Positions 50,709 to 60,559 of a stretch of 64,000 nucleotides of DNA are shown here, one piece after another; the stretch's first letter is position 1, and each line of letters starts with the position of its first letter. The DNA comes from Bacteroidaceae bacterium (GTDB lineage: Bacteria; Bacteroidota; Bacteroidia; Bacteroidales; Bacteroidaceae): assembly GCA_016291905.1 (NCBI GenBank), contig JAEEZS010000072.1, positions 111,657 through 175,656 of the forward strand, in the 5' to 3' direction. The position numbers and the translations under genes are program-made. The notes beneath the pieces were generated by a model. That model was not told the origin of the DNA and made no database searches. It saw only the letters and a list, made by a program, of their open reading frames with translations.

Positions 50709-53149
50709 CCGCCCTGCTCGCTGCGCGCCGTATTGGCAGCACCCCGGCGGTTGTCTCGCGACTGTTGACCGACAGCCGTTCGCTTTGGCTTCCCGAAGAA
50801 ACTGCGTTTTTTGCCCTTGTCAGCCAGCATGGCGACGGACACACCTACATCCCTGAACTCTATCGGCGCGGCGTGCGAGTCTTTATCGTTAGTCGCGTGC
50901 CTGCCGAGCTCTATTCCGATGCCAACTTCCTTGTTGTCCCCGATACGCTGGCAGCTCTTCAGCAACTGGCAGCACAACATCGCCAGGCCTTCAACGGCCC
51001 CGTCATCGGCATCACGGGCAGCAACGGCAAGACGGTTGTCAAAGAATGGCTCTACCAACTGCTAAGTCCCGACTGCATCGTTACCCGCTCGCCCCGCAGC
51101 TATAACTCACAGATTGGTGTTCCCCTCTCCGCCTGGCTCATTGGCGAACAAACAGAATTGGCTATCCTTGAGGCTGGTATTTCAAAACCCGGCGAAATGC
51201 GCCGTCTGCAACCTATCGTTCGTCCCACCATCGGCATCCTTACCAATATCGGCGGCGCGCATCAGGAGAATTTCAGTTCGGTCCCCGAGAAATGTCTGGA
51301 GAAACTGGAGCTGTTCAAGGACTGCGACATCCTCATCTATAATGCCGACGACGAGATTACAGCCGACTGCGTGGGCCGCAGACTCCTCGCTGTACGCGAA
51401 CTTGCCTGGTCTCGCAAAGACAACGAGCGCCCTCTCTTCATCCAGTCCGTCACGAAGAACGACACCTCCACTACCATTGCCTACCGCTACTTAGGCTACG
51501 AAAGCAGCTACACCATCCCCTTCATCGATGATGCCAGCATTGAGAATTCACTCCACTGTCTTGCCGTTTGTCTCTATCGGTTCATCGACCCTGCTGTCAT
51601 AGCCGAACGTATGGCTCGTCTGGAGCCTGTCGCCATGCGCCTGCAAGTGATGGAGGGACAGAACGGTTGCACGCTGGTCAACGATTCATACAACAGCGAC
51701 CTTGCCTCGCTTGAAATAGCCCTCGACTTCATGGCACGCCGCCCAAGCACGGCCGGACGTGAGCGCCTGCTCATCCTCTCTGACATGGAGCAGACGGGGC
51801 AGCCCAGCCGCCTGCTGTACAAACGGGTTGTCCGTCTCGCCGAAAGCCGTGGCATCACCCGCCTTATTGGTATAGGCTCTGACATCAGCGCCACGCTAAA
51901 AAAGGCTTCTAATCAGACGCTTTATCCCACTACTGAGGCTTTCCTTGCCTCCGACGAACTCCAGTCCCTCCACGATGCCGACATCCTTATCAAAGGTGCC
52001 CGGCGCTTCGGCTTCGACCGGATTGCCGATGCTCTTGCCCTGCGCGTCCATGAGACGACGCTGGAAGTCAACCTCAGTGCAATGGTTGACAATCTTAACT
52101 ACTACCGCAGCTTCCTCTCCCCCACCACGCGCATGGTCTGTATGGTGAAGGCTTTTGCCTACGGTGCAGGATTTTACGAAATAGCCAAAACGCTTCAGGA
52201 CCAAGGCGTCGAATACCTTGCTGTGGCTGTCGCTGACGAAGGGCGCCAACTGCGCGAGGCTGGCATCACTACTGGCCTGCTTGTCATGAATCCCGAACGC
52301 AGCGCCCTCGACGTCATCACCCACTATCACCTCGAGCCCGAAATCTACAGTTTCCCCCTGCTTGAGGCTATGATACACGCTTGCGAGCAAAACGGCATCA
52401 CCGGCTATCCCATCCATATCAAAATCGACACGGGTATGAGCCGCCTCGGTTTCCGTCCCTACGAAGTCCCTGCCCTGCTTGACCGCCTGCGTCGTCAGAC
52501 CGCCGTCATCCCTCGCAGCGTTTTCAGCCACTTTGCCTGCAGCGATACCCCCACTCCCACAGCTGACACCTTCACGCGTCTACAGATGGAGCGGTTCGAT
52601 GCTGCCGCCGGTGCTCTCCGCGCCGTCTATGGCGACACCCTGCTGCGCCATATCTGCAACAGTGCCGCCATTTCCCGTTTCCCCGACCACCATTACGAGA
52701 TGGTGCGGCTCGGTCTTGGCCTCTACGGCATCGACCCAATCGATAATCACACCCTTCATTGCCTCAGCACCCTACGCACCACCATCCTGCAGATTCACGA
52801 TGTCACACCGCCCGAGACTGTAGGCTATGGTCGGCGTGGTGTCCTCTCTCGTCCCTCGCGCATCGCAGCCATTCCTATTGGCTATGCCGATGGCCTTAGC
52901 CGTCGTCTTGGCAACCGTCGCGGCTACTGCCTCGTGCACGGACAGCCCGCCCCCTACGTCGGCAACATCTGTATGGACGTGGCAATGATTGACGTCACCG
53001 ACATCCCCGAATGCGCCGAGGGCGACAGCGTTGAGATCTTCGGCCCCAATCTCCCCGTCAACCAACTGGCAGAATGGCTTGAAACCATTCCCTACGAAGT
53101 CCTCACCGCCGTCTCCACCCGCGTCAAACGCGTTTACTTCAAAGAATAA
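50684..53149 (+). CDS. bifunctional UDP-MurNAc-tripeptide:D-Ala-D-Ala ligase / alanine racemase
   Basis: 821 aa fusion typical of Bacteroidetes. Residues 1-455 are MurF: ATP loop GITGSNGKTVVKEWL, SPRSYNSQIGVPLS, LTNIGGAHQENF and LVNDSYNSDLASLEIAL. Residues 460-821 are PLP-dependent Alr: VCMVKAFAYGAG holds the PLP lysine, IKIDTGMSRLGF and RIAAIPIGYADGLSRRLGN the second-base region. Making D-Ala and adding D-Ala-D-Ala to the peptidoglycan precursor in one cytoplasmic protein couples supply to use. Overlaps the GSCFA gene. Confidence 0.95.
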   Translation: MSYPIEQLTALLAARRIGSTPAVVSRLLTDSRSLWLPEETAFFALVSQHGDGHTYIPELYRRGVRVFIVSRVPAELYSDANFLVVPDTLAALQQLAAQHRQAFNGPVIGITGSNGKTVVKEWLYQLLSPDCIVTRSPRSYNSQIGVPLSAWLIGEQTELAILEAGISKPGEMRRLQPIVRPTIGILTNIGGAHQENFSSVPEKCLEKLELFKDCDILIYNADDEITADCVGRRLLAVRELAWSRKDNERPLFIQSVTKNDTSTTIAYRYLGYESSYTIPFIDDASIENSLHCLAVCLYRFIDPAVIAERMARLEPVAMRLQVMEGQNGCTLVNDSYNSDLASLEIALDFMARRPSTAGRERLLILSDMEQTGQPSRLLYKRVVRLAESRGITRLIGIGSDISATLKKASNQTLYPTTEAFLASDELQSLHDADILIKGARRFGFDRIADALALRVHETTLEVNLSAMVDNLNYYRSFLSPTTRMVCMVKAFAYGAGFYEIAKTLQDQGVEYLAVAVADEGRQLREAGITTGLLVMNPERSALDVITHYHLEPEIYSFPLLEAMIHACEQNGITGYPIHIKIDTGMSRLGFRPYEVPALLDRLRRQTAVIPRSVFSHFACSDTPTPTADTFTRLQMERFDAAAGALRAVYGDTLLRHICNSAAISRFPDHHYEMVRLGLGLYGIDPIDNHTLHCLSTLRTTILQIHDVTPPETVGYGRRGVLSRPSRIAAIPIGYADGLSRRLGNRRGYCLVHGQPAPYVGNICMDVAMIDVTDIPECAEGDSVEIFGPNLPVNQLAEWLETIPYEVLTAVSTRVKRVYFKE

Positions 53150-53157
53150 AGCAGTAG

Positions 53158-53223
53158 CCCTTAACGCTAAGCTTGCAGACCTTAACGTTGTGCGCACAGC
53201 CCTTAACGCTATGCGCACAGCCC
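53158..53223 (+). repeat. tandem repeat, three units of about 21 bp
   Basis: CCCTTAACGCTAAGCTTGCAG, CCTTAACGTTGTGCGCACAG and CCCTTAACGCTATGCGCACAG directly after the murF-alr stop; TGCGCA is itself palindromic. Confidence 0.7.
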
Positions 53224-53239
53224 AAGCATCTGACAGAGC

Positions 53240-53273
53240 AGAAGGGGCTTCTATTTTGTTAGAAGCCCCTTCT
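53240..53273. terminator. strong bidirectional terminator
   Basis: Perfect 13-bp stem AGAAGGGGCTTCT / AGAAGCCCCTTCT, 8-base loop ATTTTGTT, between the convergent murF-alr and beta-glucosidase genes. Confidence 0.8.
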
Positions 53274-53351
53274 ACGAAATTGAAAGCTCTTTTTATTTGT
53301 TAAAATAATCTTTGAAATCGTGTAAAGGAAACATCACTTCACAATGATTTT

Positions 53352-55703
53352 TCAGATATTCGGTGTGTCAAAGTGACGGGTTTCGCTGCAGGTAACGGTG
53401 AGAGTCTGGTCGCCTGCCTGGAAGCGGAAGTCACCTGCCTCAAGCACCCAACGTCCGCAGTCATCAACAAAGGCAAGGTCGGTGGCGGGAAGTTTGAAGG
53501 TGACGGTCTTGGTCTCGCCGGGCTGGAGTGCCACCTTGTCGAATGCACGCAGGCGACGGTTGTCGGGTGTACTGGTTGCCACAAGATCGGAAGCAAAAAG
53601 GAGCACAGGCTCTTTGCCGGCAACCTTGCCCGTGTTGGTTACATCGACGCTGAAGGTAAGGACGTCGGCAGGGCCGAACGTACTCTTGTCAACGGTGAGG
53701 CGGGAGTAACGATAGGTGGTATAGCTGAGGCCGTAGCCGAAGGCCCACTGCTGGCTGACAACGGCATCGTAGTTGTAGGCTCCCTCCATGACGTCGGTCT
53801 GCTCGCAGGGCTTATAGTCGTAGGTGGTGATACTCTGCTCGTGGCGTGGATAGCTGATGGGCATCTTGGCGCTGAAGTTGGCCTTGCCGCTGACAAGACG
53901 GGCAAGGGCATCGCCGCCATAGTTGCCAGGGAGGAAGATGTCGATAACGGCTGCACAGAGGGGTTCAATCTCGCGGATGATGCGAGGACGGCCCTCATTG
54001 AGAACAAGGACAATGGGTTTGCCGACCTTGGCCAGTGCCTTCACTAGCTCCTGCTGGTTAGCCGACAGAGCCAGTTCGGTGAGGTTGCCTGGGGTTTCGC
54101 AATAGGAGTTCTCGCCCACACAGACCATCACGACATCGGCTCGGCGGGCAGCGTTGACAGCCTCCTGAAGCATCTTGTCATCGGTATATTCGTCGAACCA
54201 GTTAGCCTGTTCGATGTAGCGAACGCCTTCAGCATAGGTGACGTTAGCTTCGCCAAATTCGCGTTGCATGGCCTCGAGGATGGTGTTGTACTGGGCGCCC
54301 AGCTCGTCGGCACGTTTTCCCTGCCACGTATAGCTCCAGCCGCCGTTGAGGCCGCGGATGGTGTTGGCATTAGGACCACAGACGAGGACTTTCTTACCGA
54401 CAGCCAGAGGGAGCAGGTCGTTCTCGTTCTTCAGCAGCACCTCGCCCTCCTCAGCAGCAAGCAATGCCTTGGCAGCAAACTCGTCACAGCCGTAGCGAGA
54501 ATAGTCTACATCACCATCGACGATAGGTTTCTCGAAGAGGCCAAGACGCAACTTGAGACGGATACAGCGGCTGGCAGCATCGTCGATACGGCTCATGGGC
54601 ACTTCGCCCTCGTTGACAAGTTCCTTCAGCAGCGTGCAGAAGTCGGGATTATAGGGGTCCATGCTCATGTCGATACCGGCGTTGATAGCCATTTTGATAG
54701 CCTCCTTGCGGCTGGCGGCAACGTGGTCGCGGGTGAAGAGGTTCTGAATGTCAGCCCAGTCGGTAACGATGAGGCCGTCCCAGTTGAGGTCTTCCTTGAG
54801 CCACTTCGTCAGGTACTTGTAGCTGGCGTGGAAGGGGATTCCGTTGTTGTTGCCGCTGTTGACCATGACGGAGAGGGCTCCGGCACGGATGGTAGCGAGG
54901 TAGGGAGCGAAGAATTTGTCGCGCATCTCAGCATCGGTGATGTGTGAGGGAGTGCGGTCCTTGCCGGAGGTGGGCACGCCATAGCCCATGTAGTGCTTGA
55001 GGCAGGCAGCCACATGGTTGCCGTCGATGTGGTTGGGGTCGTCGCCCTGGAAGCCCTTGATAGCCTCAACGCCTAATGCTGCATTGACGAGGGGGTCTTC
55101 GCCGAAGTTCTCCCATTGACGGCTCCAGCGCGGGTCGCGGCCAAGGTCAAGGACGGGTGCAAAAGTCCAGGGGATGGCAGCCGCGCGGGTTTCGTAGGCG
55201 CTGATTTCAGCCTCCTCGCGGACAAGGTCACGATTGAACGAGGCACCCATGTTGATACCCTGCGGGAAAAGGGTGGCACCAAGCGTATAGGTACCGCCGT
55301 GAATCTGGTCAACACCGTAGAGGGTAGGAATGTGCAGTTCATTGATGGAGGCTGTCGTTATCTGATCGATAATCTCATGCCATTTGGAAAGGTTCTGCCC
55401 CACGTCGCGCGGCGTATTCAGGAATGAACCCACCTTGTACTCTTTTATCATCTTGTCAAGCGCCTCTTTATTAATTTTGTACTCAGCGCGGACTCTGTAG
55501 TCCTCAATGGCGCCGATGGTAATCTGACACATCTGGCCTATTTTCTCCTCTAGCGTCATACCGGAAACGATTTTCTTGACTTGAGCCTCAATTTGAGGGT
55601 CAGAGGGAATGGCAGGAGCCACCTTGGGAGATTGCTTGCTGCAGCCGACAACAAACAACATCACGCCAGCCAACGCGACGGATAAAAACGAACGAATTTT
55701 CAT
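53352..55703 (-). CDS. bglX: glycoside hydrolase family 3 beta-glucosidase lipoprotein
   Basis: 783 aa; lipoprotein signal with FVVGC lipobox. GH3 N domain ([53 protein letters not shown]), nucleophile Asp in [13 protein letters not shown] near residue 315, then the GH3 C domain ([25 protein letters not shown]) and a C-terminal fibronectin-III-like domain ([17 protein letters not shown]). Hydrolyses beta-glucosides in the periplasm or at the surface. A minus-strand TATTTTTG lies at 55743-55736. Confidence 0.93.
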   Translation of the reverse strand: MKIRSFLSVALAGVMLFVVGCSKQSPKVAPAIPSDPQIEAQVKKIVSGMTLEEKIGQMCQITIGAIEDYRVRAEYKINKEALDKMIKEYKVGSFLNTPRDVGQNLSKWHEIIDQITTASINELHIPTLYGVDQIHGGTYTLGATLFPQGINMGASFNRDLVREEAEISAYETRAAAIPWTFAPVLDLGRDPRWSRQWENFGEDPLVNAALGVEAIKGFQGDDPNHIDGNHVAACLKHYMGYGVPTSGKDRTPSHITDAEMRDKFFAPYLATIRAGALSVMVNSGNNNGIPFHASYKYLTKWLKEDLNWDGLIVTDWADIQNLFTRDHVAASRKEAIKMAINAGIDMSMDPYNPDFCTLLKELVNEGEVPMSRIDDAASRCIRLKLRLGLFEKPIVDGDVDYSRYGCDEFAAKALLAAEEGEVLLKNENDLLPLAVGKKVLVCGPNANTIRGLNGGWSYTWQGKRADELGAQYNTILEAMQREFGEANVTYAEGVRYIEQANWFDEYTDDKMLQEAVNAARRADVVMVCVGENSYCETPGNLTELALSANQQELVKALAKVGKPIVLVLNEGRPRIIREIEPLCAAVIDIFLPGNYGGDALARLVSGKANFSAKMPISYPRHEQSITTYDYKPCEQTDVMEGAYNYDAVVSQQWAFGYGLSYTTYRYSRLTVDKSTFGPADVLTFSVDVTNTGKVAGKEPVLLFASDLVATSTPDNRRLRAFDKVALQPGETKTVTFKLPATDLAFVDDCGRWVLEAGDFRFQAGDQTLTVTCSETRHFDTPNI

Positions 55704-55735
55704 AAAAAATACAATTAAAAAATGTTATCTGGGTG

Positions 55736-55743
55736 CAAAAATA
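55736..55743 (-). promoter_or_regulatory. -7 box of the beta-glucosidase gene
   Basis: TATTTTTG on the minus strand, 33 bases before the start codon. Confidence 0.45.
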
Positions 55744-55783
55744 AAGAAAAGATATGAAAATAGGAACGCGCGAGGGAAAAAAA

Positions 55784-55814
55784 TTTGATACTTCGCCGTT
55801 TTTCCGTAATTTTG
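55784..55814 (+). promoter_or_regulatory. promoter of lysS
   Basis: TTTG at 55784-55787 and TAATTTTG at 55807-55814 with a 19-base spacer; supports the lysS start at 55835 rather than an in-frame ATG at 55754. Confidence 0.7.
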
Positions 55815-55834
55815 CCGCCGCAAATTATAGAATC

Positions 55835-57400
55835 ATGGAATTGAGTGAACAAGAGATCATCCGCCGTCAGAGCATGGAGGAGCTTCGCAGGATTGGCATT
55901 GAGCCCTATCCCGCTGCCGAGTATGTAACCAATGCGTTCAGCACTGAGATAAAAGAGAAGTGGGTTGACCCCGTCTTCCCTGAAGGGGCTACGGACGAGG
56001 AAAAGGCTGCCCAACTGGAGCGCGAGCGCTGGCAGGTGAGCATTGCCGGCCGAATGATGAGCCGCAGAGTAATGGGCAAAGCGTCCTTTATGGAGCTGCA
56101 GGACTCAAAGGGCCGCATCCAAGTGTATGTGATGCGTGATGCCATCTGCCCCGACGAGGATAAGACGATGTATAACACCGTTTTCAAGCGCTTGATGGAC
56201 ATTGGCGACTTCGTGGGCATCCGGGGCTACGTGTTCCGCACCCAGACGGGCGAAATCAGCGTCCATGCCGAGCAGATGACCTTCCTCAGCAAGAGCCTGC
56301 GCCCGCTGCCCATCGTGAAGTACAAGGACGGCGTGGCCTACGACAAGTTCGATGACCCCGAGCTGCGCTACCGCCAGCGTTACGTGGACCTTGTGGTCAA
56401 CGAGGGGGTGAAGGACACCTTCCTGAAGCGCGCCACTATCGTGCGCACCATGCGCCGCATCCTGGACGAGGCGGGCTACACCGAGGTGGAGACACCCATC
56501 CTGCAGACCATTGCCGGCGGCGCCACGGCACGTCCGTTCATCACCCATTTCAATGCGCTCGACCAGGACATGTACATGCGCATCGCCACGGAGCTCTACC
56601 TGAAGCGCCTCGTCGTGGGCAGCTTCGAGGGTGTCTATGAGATAGGCAAGAACTTCCGCAACGAGGGCATGGACAAGACCCACAACCCCGAGTTCACCTG
56701 CATGGAGCTCTATGTGAGCTACAAGGACTACAACTGGATGATGTCGTTCACCGAACGGATGCTGGAAGAGATCTGCACGGCTGTCAACGGCAAGCCGGAG
56801 GTGGAGATTGACGGAAAGGTCATCAGCTTCAAGGCCCCCTACCGCCGTCTGCCCATCCTCGATGCCATCCAAGAGAAGACGGGCTTCGACTGCAACGGCA
56901 AGACGGAGGAGGAAATCCGCGCTTTCTGCCGCCAGAAGGGCATGGAGGTGGATGAGACGATGGGCAAGGGCAAACTCATTGATGAGCTGTTCGGCGAGTT
57001 CTGCGAGGGCTCGTTCATCCAGCCCACGTTCATCATCGACTATCCCGTGGAGATGTCGCCGCTGACGAAGATGCACCGCTCGAAGCCTGGCTTGACCGAA
57101 CGCTTTGAGCTGATGGTCAACGGTAAGGAGCTGGCCAATGCCTACAGCGAGCTCAACGACCCCATCGACCAGGAAGAGCGCTTCCGCGAACAGATGCGAC
57201 TGGCGGACAAGGGCGACGACGAAGCCATGATTATCGACCACGACTTCCTGCGTGCCCTGCAGTACGGCATGCCTCCCACCAGCGGCATCGGCATCGGCAT
57301 CGACCGCCTCACCATGCTCATGACGGGCAAATTCGCCATCGGCGAAATCATGCTCTTCCCGCAAATGAAACCCGAAAGAATGAAGATTGAGAATTCCTAA
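55835..57400 (+). CDS. lysS: lysyl-tRNA synthetase, class II
   Basis: 521 aa from the ATG at 55835, 21 bases after the promoter box. The N-terminal OB-fold anticodon-binding domain (VSIAGRMMSRRVMGKASFMELQDSKGRIQVY) precedes the class II core: motif 1 around RRILDEAGYTEVETPIL, motif 2 FRNEGMDKTHNPEFT and motif 3 GIGIGIDRLTML. Charges tRNA-Lys in the cytoplasm. Followed by gpsA, pgi and a HAD gene in the same direction. Confidence 0.96.
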   Translation: MELSEQEIIRRQSMEELRRIGIEPYPAAEYVTNAFSTEIKEKWVDPVFPEGATDEEKAAQLERERWQVSIAGRMMSRRVMGKASFMELQDSKGRIQVYVMRDAICPDEDKTMYNTVFKRLMDIGDFVGIRGYVFRTQTGEISVHAEQMTFLSKSLRPLPIVKYKDGVAYDKFDDPELRYRQRYVDLVVNEGVKDTFLKRATIVRTMRRILDEAGYTEVETPILQTIAGGATARPFITHFNALDQDMYMRIATELYLKRLVVGSFEGVYEIGKNFRNEGMDKTHNPEFTCMELYVSYKDYNWMMSFTERMLEEICTAVNGKPEVEIDGKVISFKAPYRRLPILDAIQEKTGFDCNGKTEEEIRAFCRQKGMEVDETMGKGKLIDELFGEFCEGSFIQPTFIIDYPVEMSPLTKMHRSKPGLTERFELMVNGKELANAYSELNDPIDQEERFREQMRLADKGDDEAMIIDHDFLRALQYGMPPTSGIGIGIDRLTMLMTGKFAIGEIMLFPQMKPERMKIENS

Positions 57401-57402
57401 CG

Positions 57403-57441
57403 TCTCATTCCTCATTCCTAATTCTATAATTCCTAATTCTT
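57403..57441 (+). repeat. short tandem intergenic repeat, TTCCTAAT class
   Basis: CTCATTCCTCATTCCTAATTCTATAATTCCTAATTC between lysS and gpsA, directly before the gpsA start. Confidence 0.7.
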
Positions 57442-57445
57442 TTTT

Positions 57446-58444
57446 ATGGATTTCCCCTCTGGAAAAGTTGGCATCATGGGCGGTGGAAGCTGGGCAACAG
57501 CTATCGCCAAGATGGTGCTGGGCAACGAGGACTCCATCAACTGGTTTATCCGGCGCGACGACCGCATAGCCGAGTTCAAGCGGCTGGGGCACAACCCGAG
57601 CTACCTGACCGGAGTGGATTTCGACATCAACCGCATCAACTTCTCGTCGAACATCAACGATGTCGTCGAGGAGTCGGACGTCCTCGTCTTCGCCATCCCC
57701 TCGCCCTACCTCAAGCCCCACCTCAAACGGCTGCGCGGCAAGCTGAAGGAGAAGTTCGTGGTGAGCGCCATCAAGGGTGTCATCCCCGACGACAACATCC
57801 TCATCAGCGAGTACTTCAAACGCCACTTCGGCGTCGCCGACGAAAACATGGCCGTCATCGCCGGTCCCTGCCACGCCGAGGAGATCGCCCTCCAGCGCAT
57901 CTCGTACCTCACCATCGGCTGTGCCGATAAGGAGAAAGCCCTGCGCTTCGGCAGCAAGCTCGCTCGCCCCTATGTGAAGACTACGGTGAGCGACGACGTG
58001 GTAGGCATCGAGTACAGCTCGGTGCTGAAGAACGTCTATGCCATTGCCGCCGGCATCTGCAACGGACTGAAATACGGCGACAACTTCCAGGCCGTGCTCA
58101 TGTCGAACGCTGCCGTGGAGATGACGAACTTCATCAATCACGTCAGTCCGCGTGCCCGCAACATCAGCGAGAGCGTCTATATGGGCGACCTGCTGGTGAC
58201 GGGCTACTCGCAGTTCAGCCGCAACCGCATCTTCGGCACCATGGTAGGCAAGGGCTACAGCGTCAAGGCTGCCCAGCTGGAGATGGAGATGGTGGCCGAG
58301 GGCTACTACGGCACCAAGTGCATGAAGGAAATCAACCGCACGCAGCATGTCAACATGCCCATCCTCGATGCCGTCTATAACATGCTCTACGAGAAGATTT
58401 CCCCCACCATCGAAATAAAACTACTCACCGATTCAATGCGATGA
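57446..58444 (+). CDS. gpsA: NAD(P)H-dependent glycerol-3-phosphate dehydrogenase
   Basis: 332 aa. Rossmann loop GIMGGGSWATAIAKMVL at 9-25, SAIKGV, VIAGPCHAEEIA and GIEYSSVLKNVYAIAAGICNGLKYGDN with the catalytic Lys are all present. Reduces dihydroxyacetone phosphate to sn-glycerol 3-phosphate for phospholipid synthesis. The neighbours tpiA (elsewhere in the window) and pgi share the triose/hexose phosphate pool. Confidence 0.95.
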   Translation: MDFPSGKVGIMGGGSWATAIAKMVLGNEDSINWFIRRDDRIAEFKRLGHNPSYLTGVDFDINRINFSSNINDVVEESDVLVFAIPSPYLKPHLKRLRGKLKEKFVVSAIKGVIPDDNILISEYFKRHFGVADENMAVIAGPCHAEEIALQRISYLTIGCADKEKALRFGSKLARPYVKTTVSDDVVGIEYSSVLKNVYAIAAGICNGLKYGDNFQAVLMSNAAVEMTNFINHVSPRARNISESVYMGDLLVTGYSQFSRNRIFGTMVGKGYSVKAAQLEMEMVAEGYYGTKCMKEINRTQHVNMPILDAVYNMLYEKISPTIEIKLLTDSMR

Positions 58445-58496
58445 GGATGTGACGTTAGTACGAAATAACGAAATAACAATATAACGATTTTCGAAA

Positions 58497-59798
58497 ATGA
58501 TTACCCTTTCCAACACCAAAGTCCTTGACTTTGTCTCCCGTGAAGCTATCGAGGCGCTGAAGCCTCAAGTGGAAGCCGCCCTTCGTGCCCTTGAAGAGGG
58601 TACCGGTGCCGGCAACGATTTCATCGGCTGGCTTCATCTGCCCAGCAGCATCGGCGACGACGCCCTTGCCGACATCGAAGCTACGGCCCGCACACTCCGC
58701 GACGAGTGCGACGTGGTGGTCGTCTGCGGTATCGGCGGCAGCTACCTCGGTGCCCGTGCCGTTATCGAGGCGCTGAACAGCAACTTCCAGGCTTATGAGA
58801 AGACCGTCGGCCCCGCCATCGTCTATGCCGGACACAACATCTCCGAGGACTACCTCTTCGAGCTCACCACCCTGCTCCGCGACAAGCGCTTCGGCATCAT
58901 CAATATCAGCAAGTCGGGTACCACCACCGAGACCGCCCTTGCCTTCCGTCTGCTGAAGAAGCAGTGCGAAGAGCAGCGCGGCGTGGAGACAGCCCGTCGC
59001 GTCATCGTCTGCATCACCGATGCCGTCCGTGGCGCTGCCCGCACCCTTGCCACGCAAGAGGGCTACAAGACCTACGTCATCCCCGACAACGTGGGCGGAC
59101 GGTTCAGCGTCCTCACCCCCGTGGGCCTGCTGCCCATCGCCATTGCCGGCTACGACATCCGTGCCCTCGTGGCCGGTGCCGTCGAGATGGAGAAGGCTAC
59201 TGCTCCCTCCGTCCCCTTTGCTGACAACATCGCTGTCCAATATGCTGCCACCCGCAACGCCCTCTACGCCGCTGGCAAGAAGATTGAAATCCTCGTCAAC
59301 TTCCAGCCCAAGCTCCACTACGTCAGCGAGTGGTGGAAGCAGCTCTACGGCGAGAGCGAGGGTAAGGAGGGCAAGGGCATCTTCCCTGCCAGCGTTGACT
59401 TCAGCACCGACCTCCACAGCATGGGCCAGTGGATTCAAGAGGGCGAGCGTACCATCTTCGAGACGGTCATCTCCGTCGAGACCACGCGCCATAGCCTCAC
59501 CGTTCCCGCCGACGAGCAGAACCTCGACGGCCTCAACTACCTTGCTGGCAAGCACGTTGATGAAGTGAACAAAATGGCCGAGCTCGGTACCCAGATGGCC
59601 CATGTCGATGGCGGTGTGCCCAACCTCCGCATCGTCATGCCCGCCCTCACCGAGCGCTACCTCGGCCAGCTGCTCTACTTCTTCGAGAAGGCCTGCGGCG
59701 TCAGCGGCTACGTCCTCGGTGTCAACCCCTTCAACCAGCCCGGCGTCGAAGCCTACAAGCGGAACATGTTCGCCCTCCTCGGCAAGCCCGGCTACTAA
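58497..59798 (+). CDS. pgi: glucose-6-phosphate isomerase
   Basis: 433 aa, short bacterial form. [40 protein letters not shown] (phosphate-binding), [19 protein letters not shown] and the C-terminal [20 protein letters not shown] with the catalytic Lys match PGI signatures. Interconverts glucose 6-phosphate and fructose 6-phosphate. It starts 52 bases after gpsA; the HAD gene begins 4 bases after its stop. Confidence 0.96.
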   Translation: MITLSNTKVLDFVSREAIEALKPQVEAALRALEEGTGAGNDFIGWLHLPSSIGDDALADIEATARTLRDECDVVVVCGIGGSYLGARAVIEALNSNFQAYEKTVGPAIVYAGHNISEDYLFELTTLLRDKRFGIINISKSGTTTETALAFRLLKKQCEEQRGVETARRVIVCITDAVRGAARTLATQEGYKTYVIPDNVGGRFSVLTPVGLLPIAIAGYDIRALVAGAVEMEKATAPSVPFADNIAVQYAATRNALYAAGKKIEILVNFQPKLHYVSEWWKQLYGESEGKEGKGIFPASVDFSTDLHSMGQWIQEGERTIFETVISVETTRHSLTVPADEQNLDGLNYLAGKHVDEVNKMAELGTQMAHVDGGVPNLRIVMPALTERYLGQLLYFFEKACGVSGYVLGVNPFNQPGVEAYKRNMFALLGKPGY

Positions 59799-59802
59799 TA
59801 CA

Positions 59803-60492
59803 ATGTCTCCTACGGCTGTCCTCTTCGATATGGACGGAGTCCTCTTCGACTCCATGCCCTATCATGCCAAGGCATGGCACAAGGCCATGGCTGAATTCGG
59901 CCTCGACCTTAGCGAAGAGGAAGCCTACATGCACGAGGGGCGCACGGGCTTCAGCACCATTCAGATCATTGCAGCACGGAAAGGACTCACCGCCACCCGC
60001 GAGATGGCAGACGAGATGTATCGTGTGAAGTCGGCCTACTTCAGCCAGTTCCCCGACCCTGCCCCCATGCCCGGGGCGCTGCCCCTCATCCGCAAGATGC
60101 AGGCCGAGGGTATCATGCTGTTGCTCGTCACCGGTAGCGGCACTACCACGTTGCTTCAGCAGCTGAACGAGTTCTACCCCGACGTCTTCGTCCCCGAGCG
60201 CATGGTCACCGGCTTCGATGTCAAGAAAGGAAAGCCCGACCCTGAGCCCTATCTGATGGGGCTTGCAAAGGGTAGCGCCGTGCTTGGACGTGAATTGCGG
60301 GCCGACGAATGTCTGGTGGTGGAGAACGCCCCGCTGGGCGTGCGTGCTGCCGTAGCAGCCCACATCCCCACCATTGCCGTCAACACCGGCCCCCTGCCTG
60401 ACCACGTGCTGCTCGACGAAGGAGCCAAGTGGCTCTTCCCCTCCATGCAAGCCCTCTGCGATGCCTGGCCGCACTTTTTAATTGATAATTGA
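59803..60492 (+). CDS. HAD family hydrolase (beta-phosphoglucomutase-like)
   Basis: 229 aa from the ATG at 59803, immediately before motif I. HAD motifs: LFDMDGVLFDSMPYH (nucleophile Asp), LLVTGSG (Thr), KKGKPDPEPYL (Lys) and VVENAPLGVRAA (acidic pair E/N variant). The helical cap fits subfamily IA sugar-phosphate phosphatases or phosphoglucomutases. Tight linkage to pgi (4 bases) supports a sugar-phosphate substrate. Confidence 0.88.
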   Translation: MSPTAVLFDMDGVLFDSMPYHAKAWHKAMAEFGLDLSEEEAYMHEGRTGFSTIQIIAARKGLTATREMADEMYRVKSAYFSQFPDPAPMPGALPLIRKMQAEGIMLLLVTGSGTTTLLQQLNEFYPDVFVPERMVTGFDVKKGKPDPEPYLMGLAKGSAVLGRELRADECLVVENAPLGVRAAVAAHIPTIAVNTGPLPDHVLLDEGAKWLFPSMQALCDAWPHFLIDN

Positions 60493-60556
60493 CAATTGAC
60501 AATTGATAATTGATAATTCTCAATTCCTCATTCCTCATTCTATAATTCCTAATTTT
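60479..60556 (+). repeat. short tandem intergenic repeats, AATTGATAATTG and TTCCTAAT classes
   Basis: About six AATTGACAATTG/AATTGATAATTG units grade into CTCATTCCTCATTCTATAATTCCTAAT, ending 4 bases before the transporter start. The stop of the HAD gene lies within the first unit. Confidence 0.7.
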
Positions 60557-60559
60557 CAA

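Noticed and set aside
56105..58348. 747-aa open frame on the minus strand over lysS and gpsA
   Set aside because: Antisense shadow of two confidently identified genes; composition (His, Val, Leu, Asp rich, no domain) reflects GC-biased codon positions.
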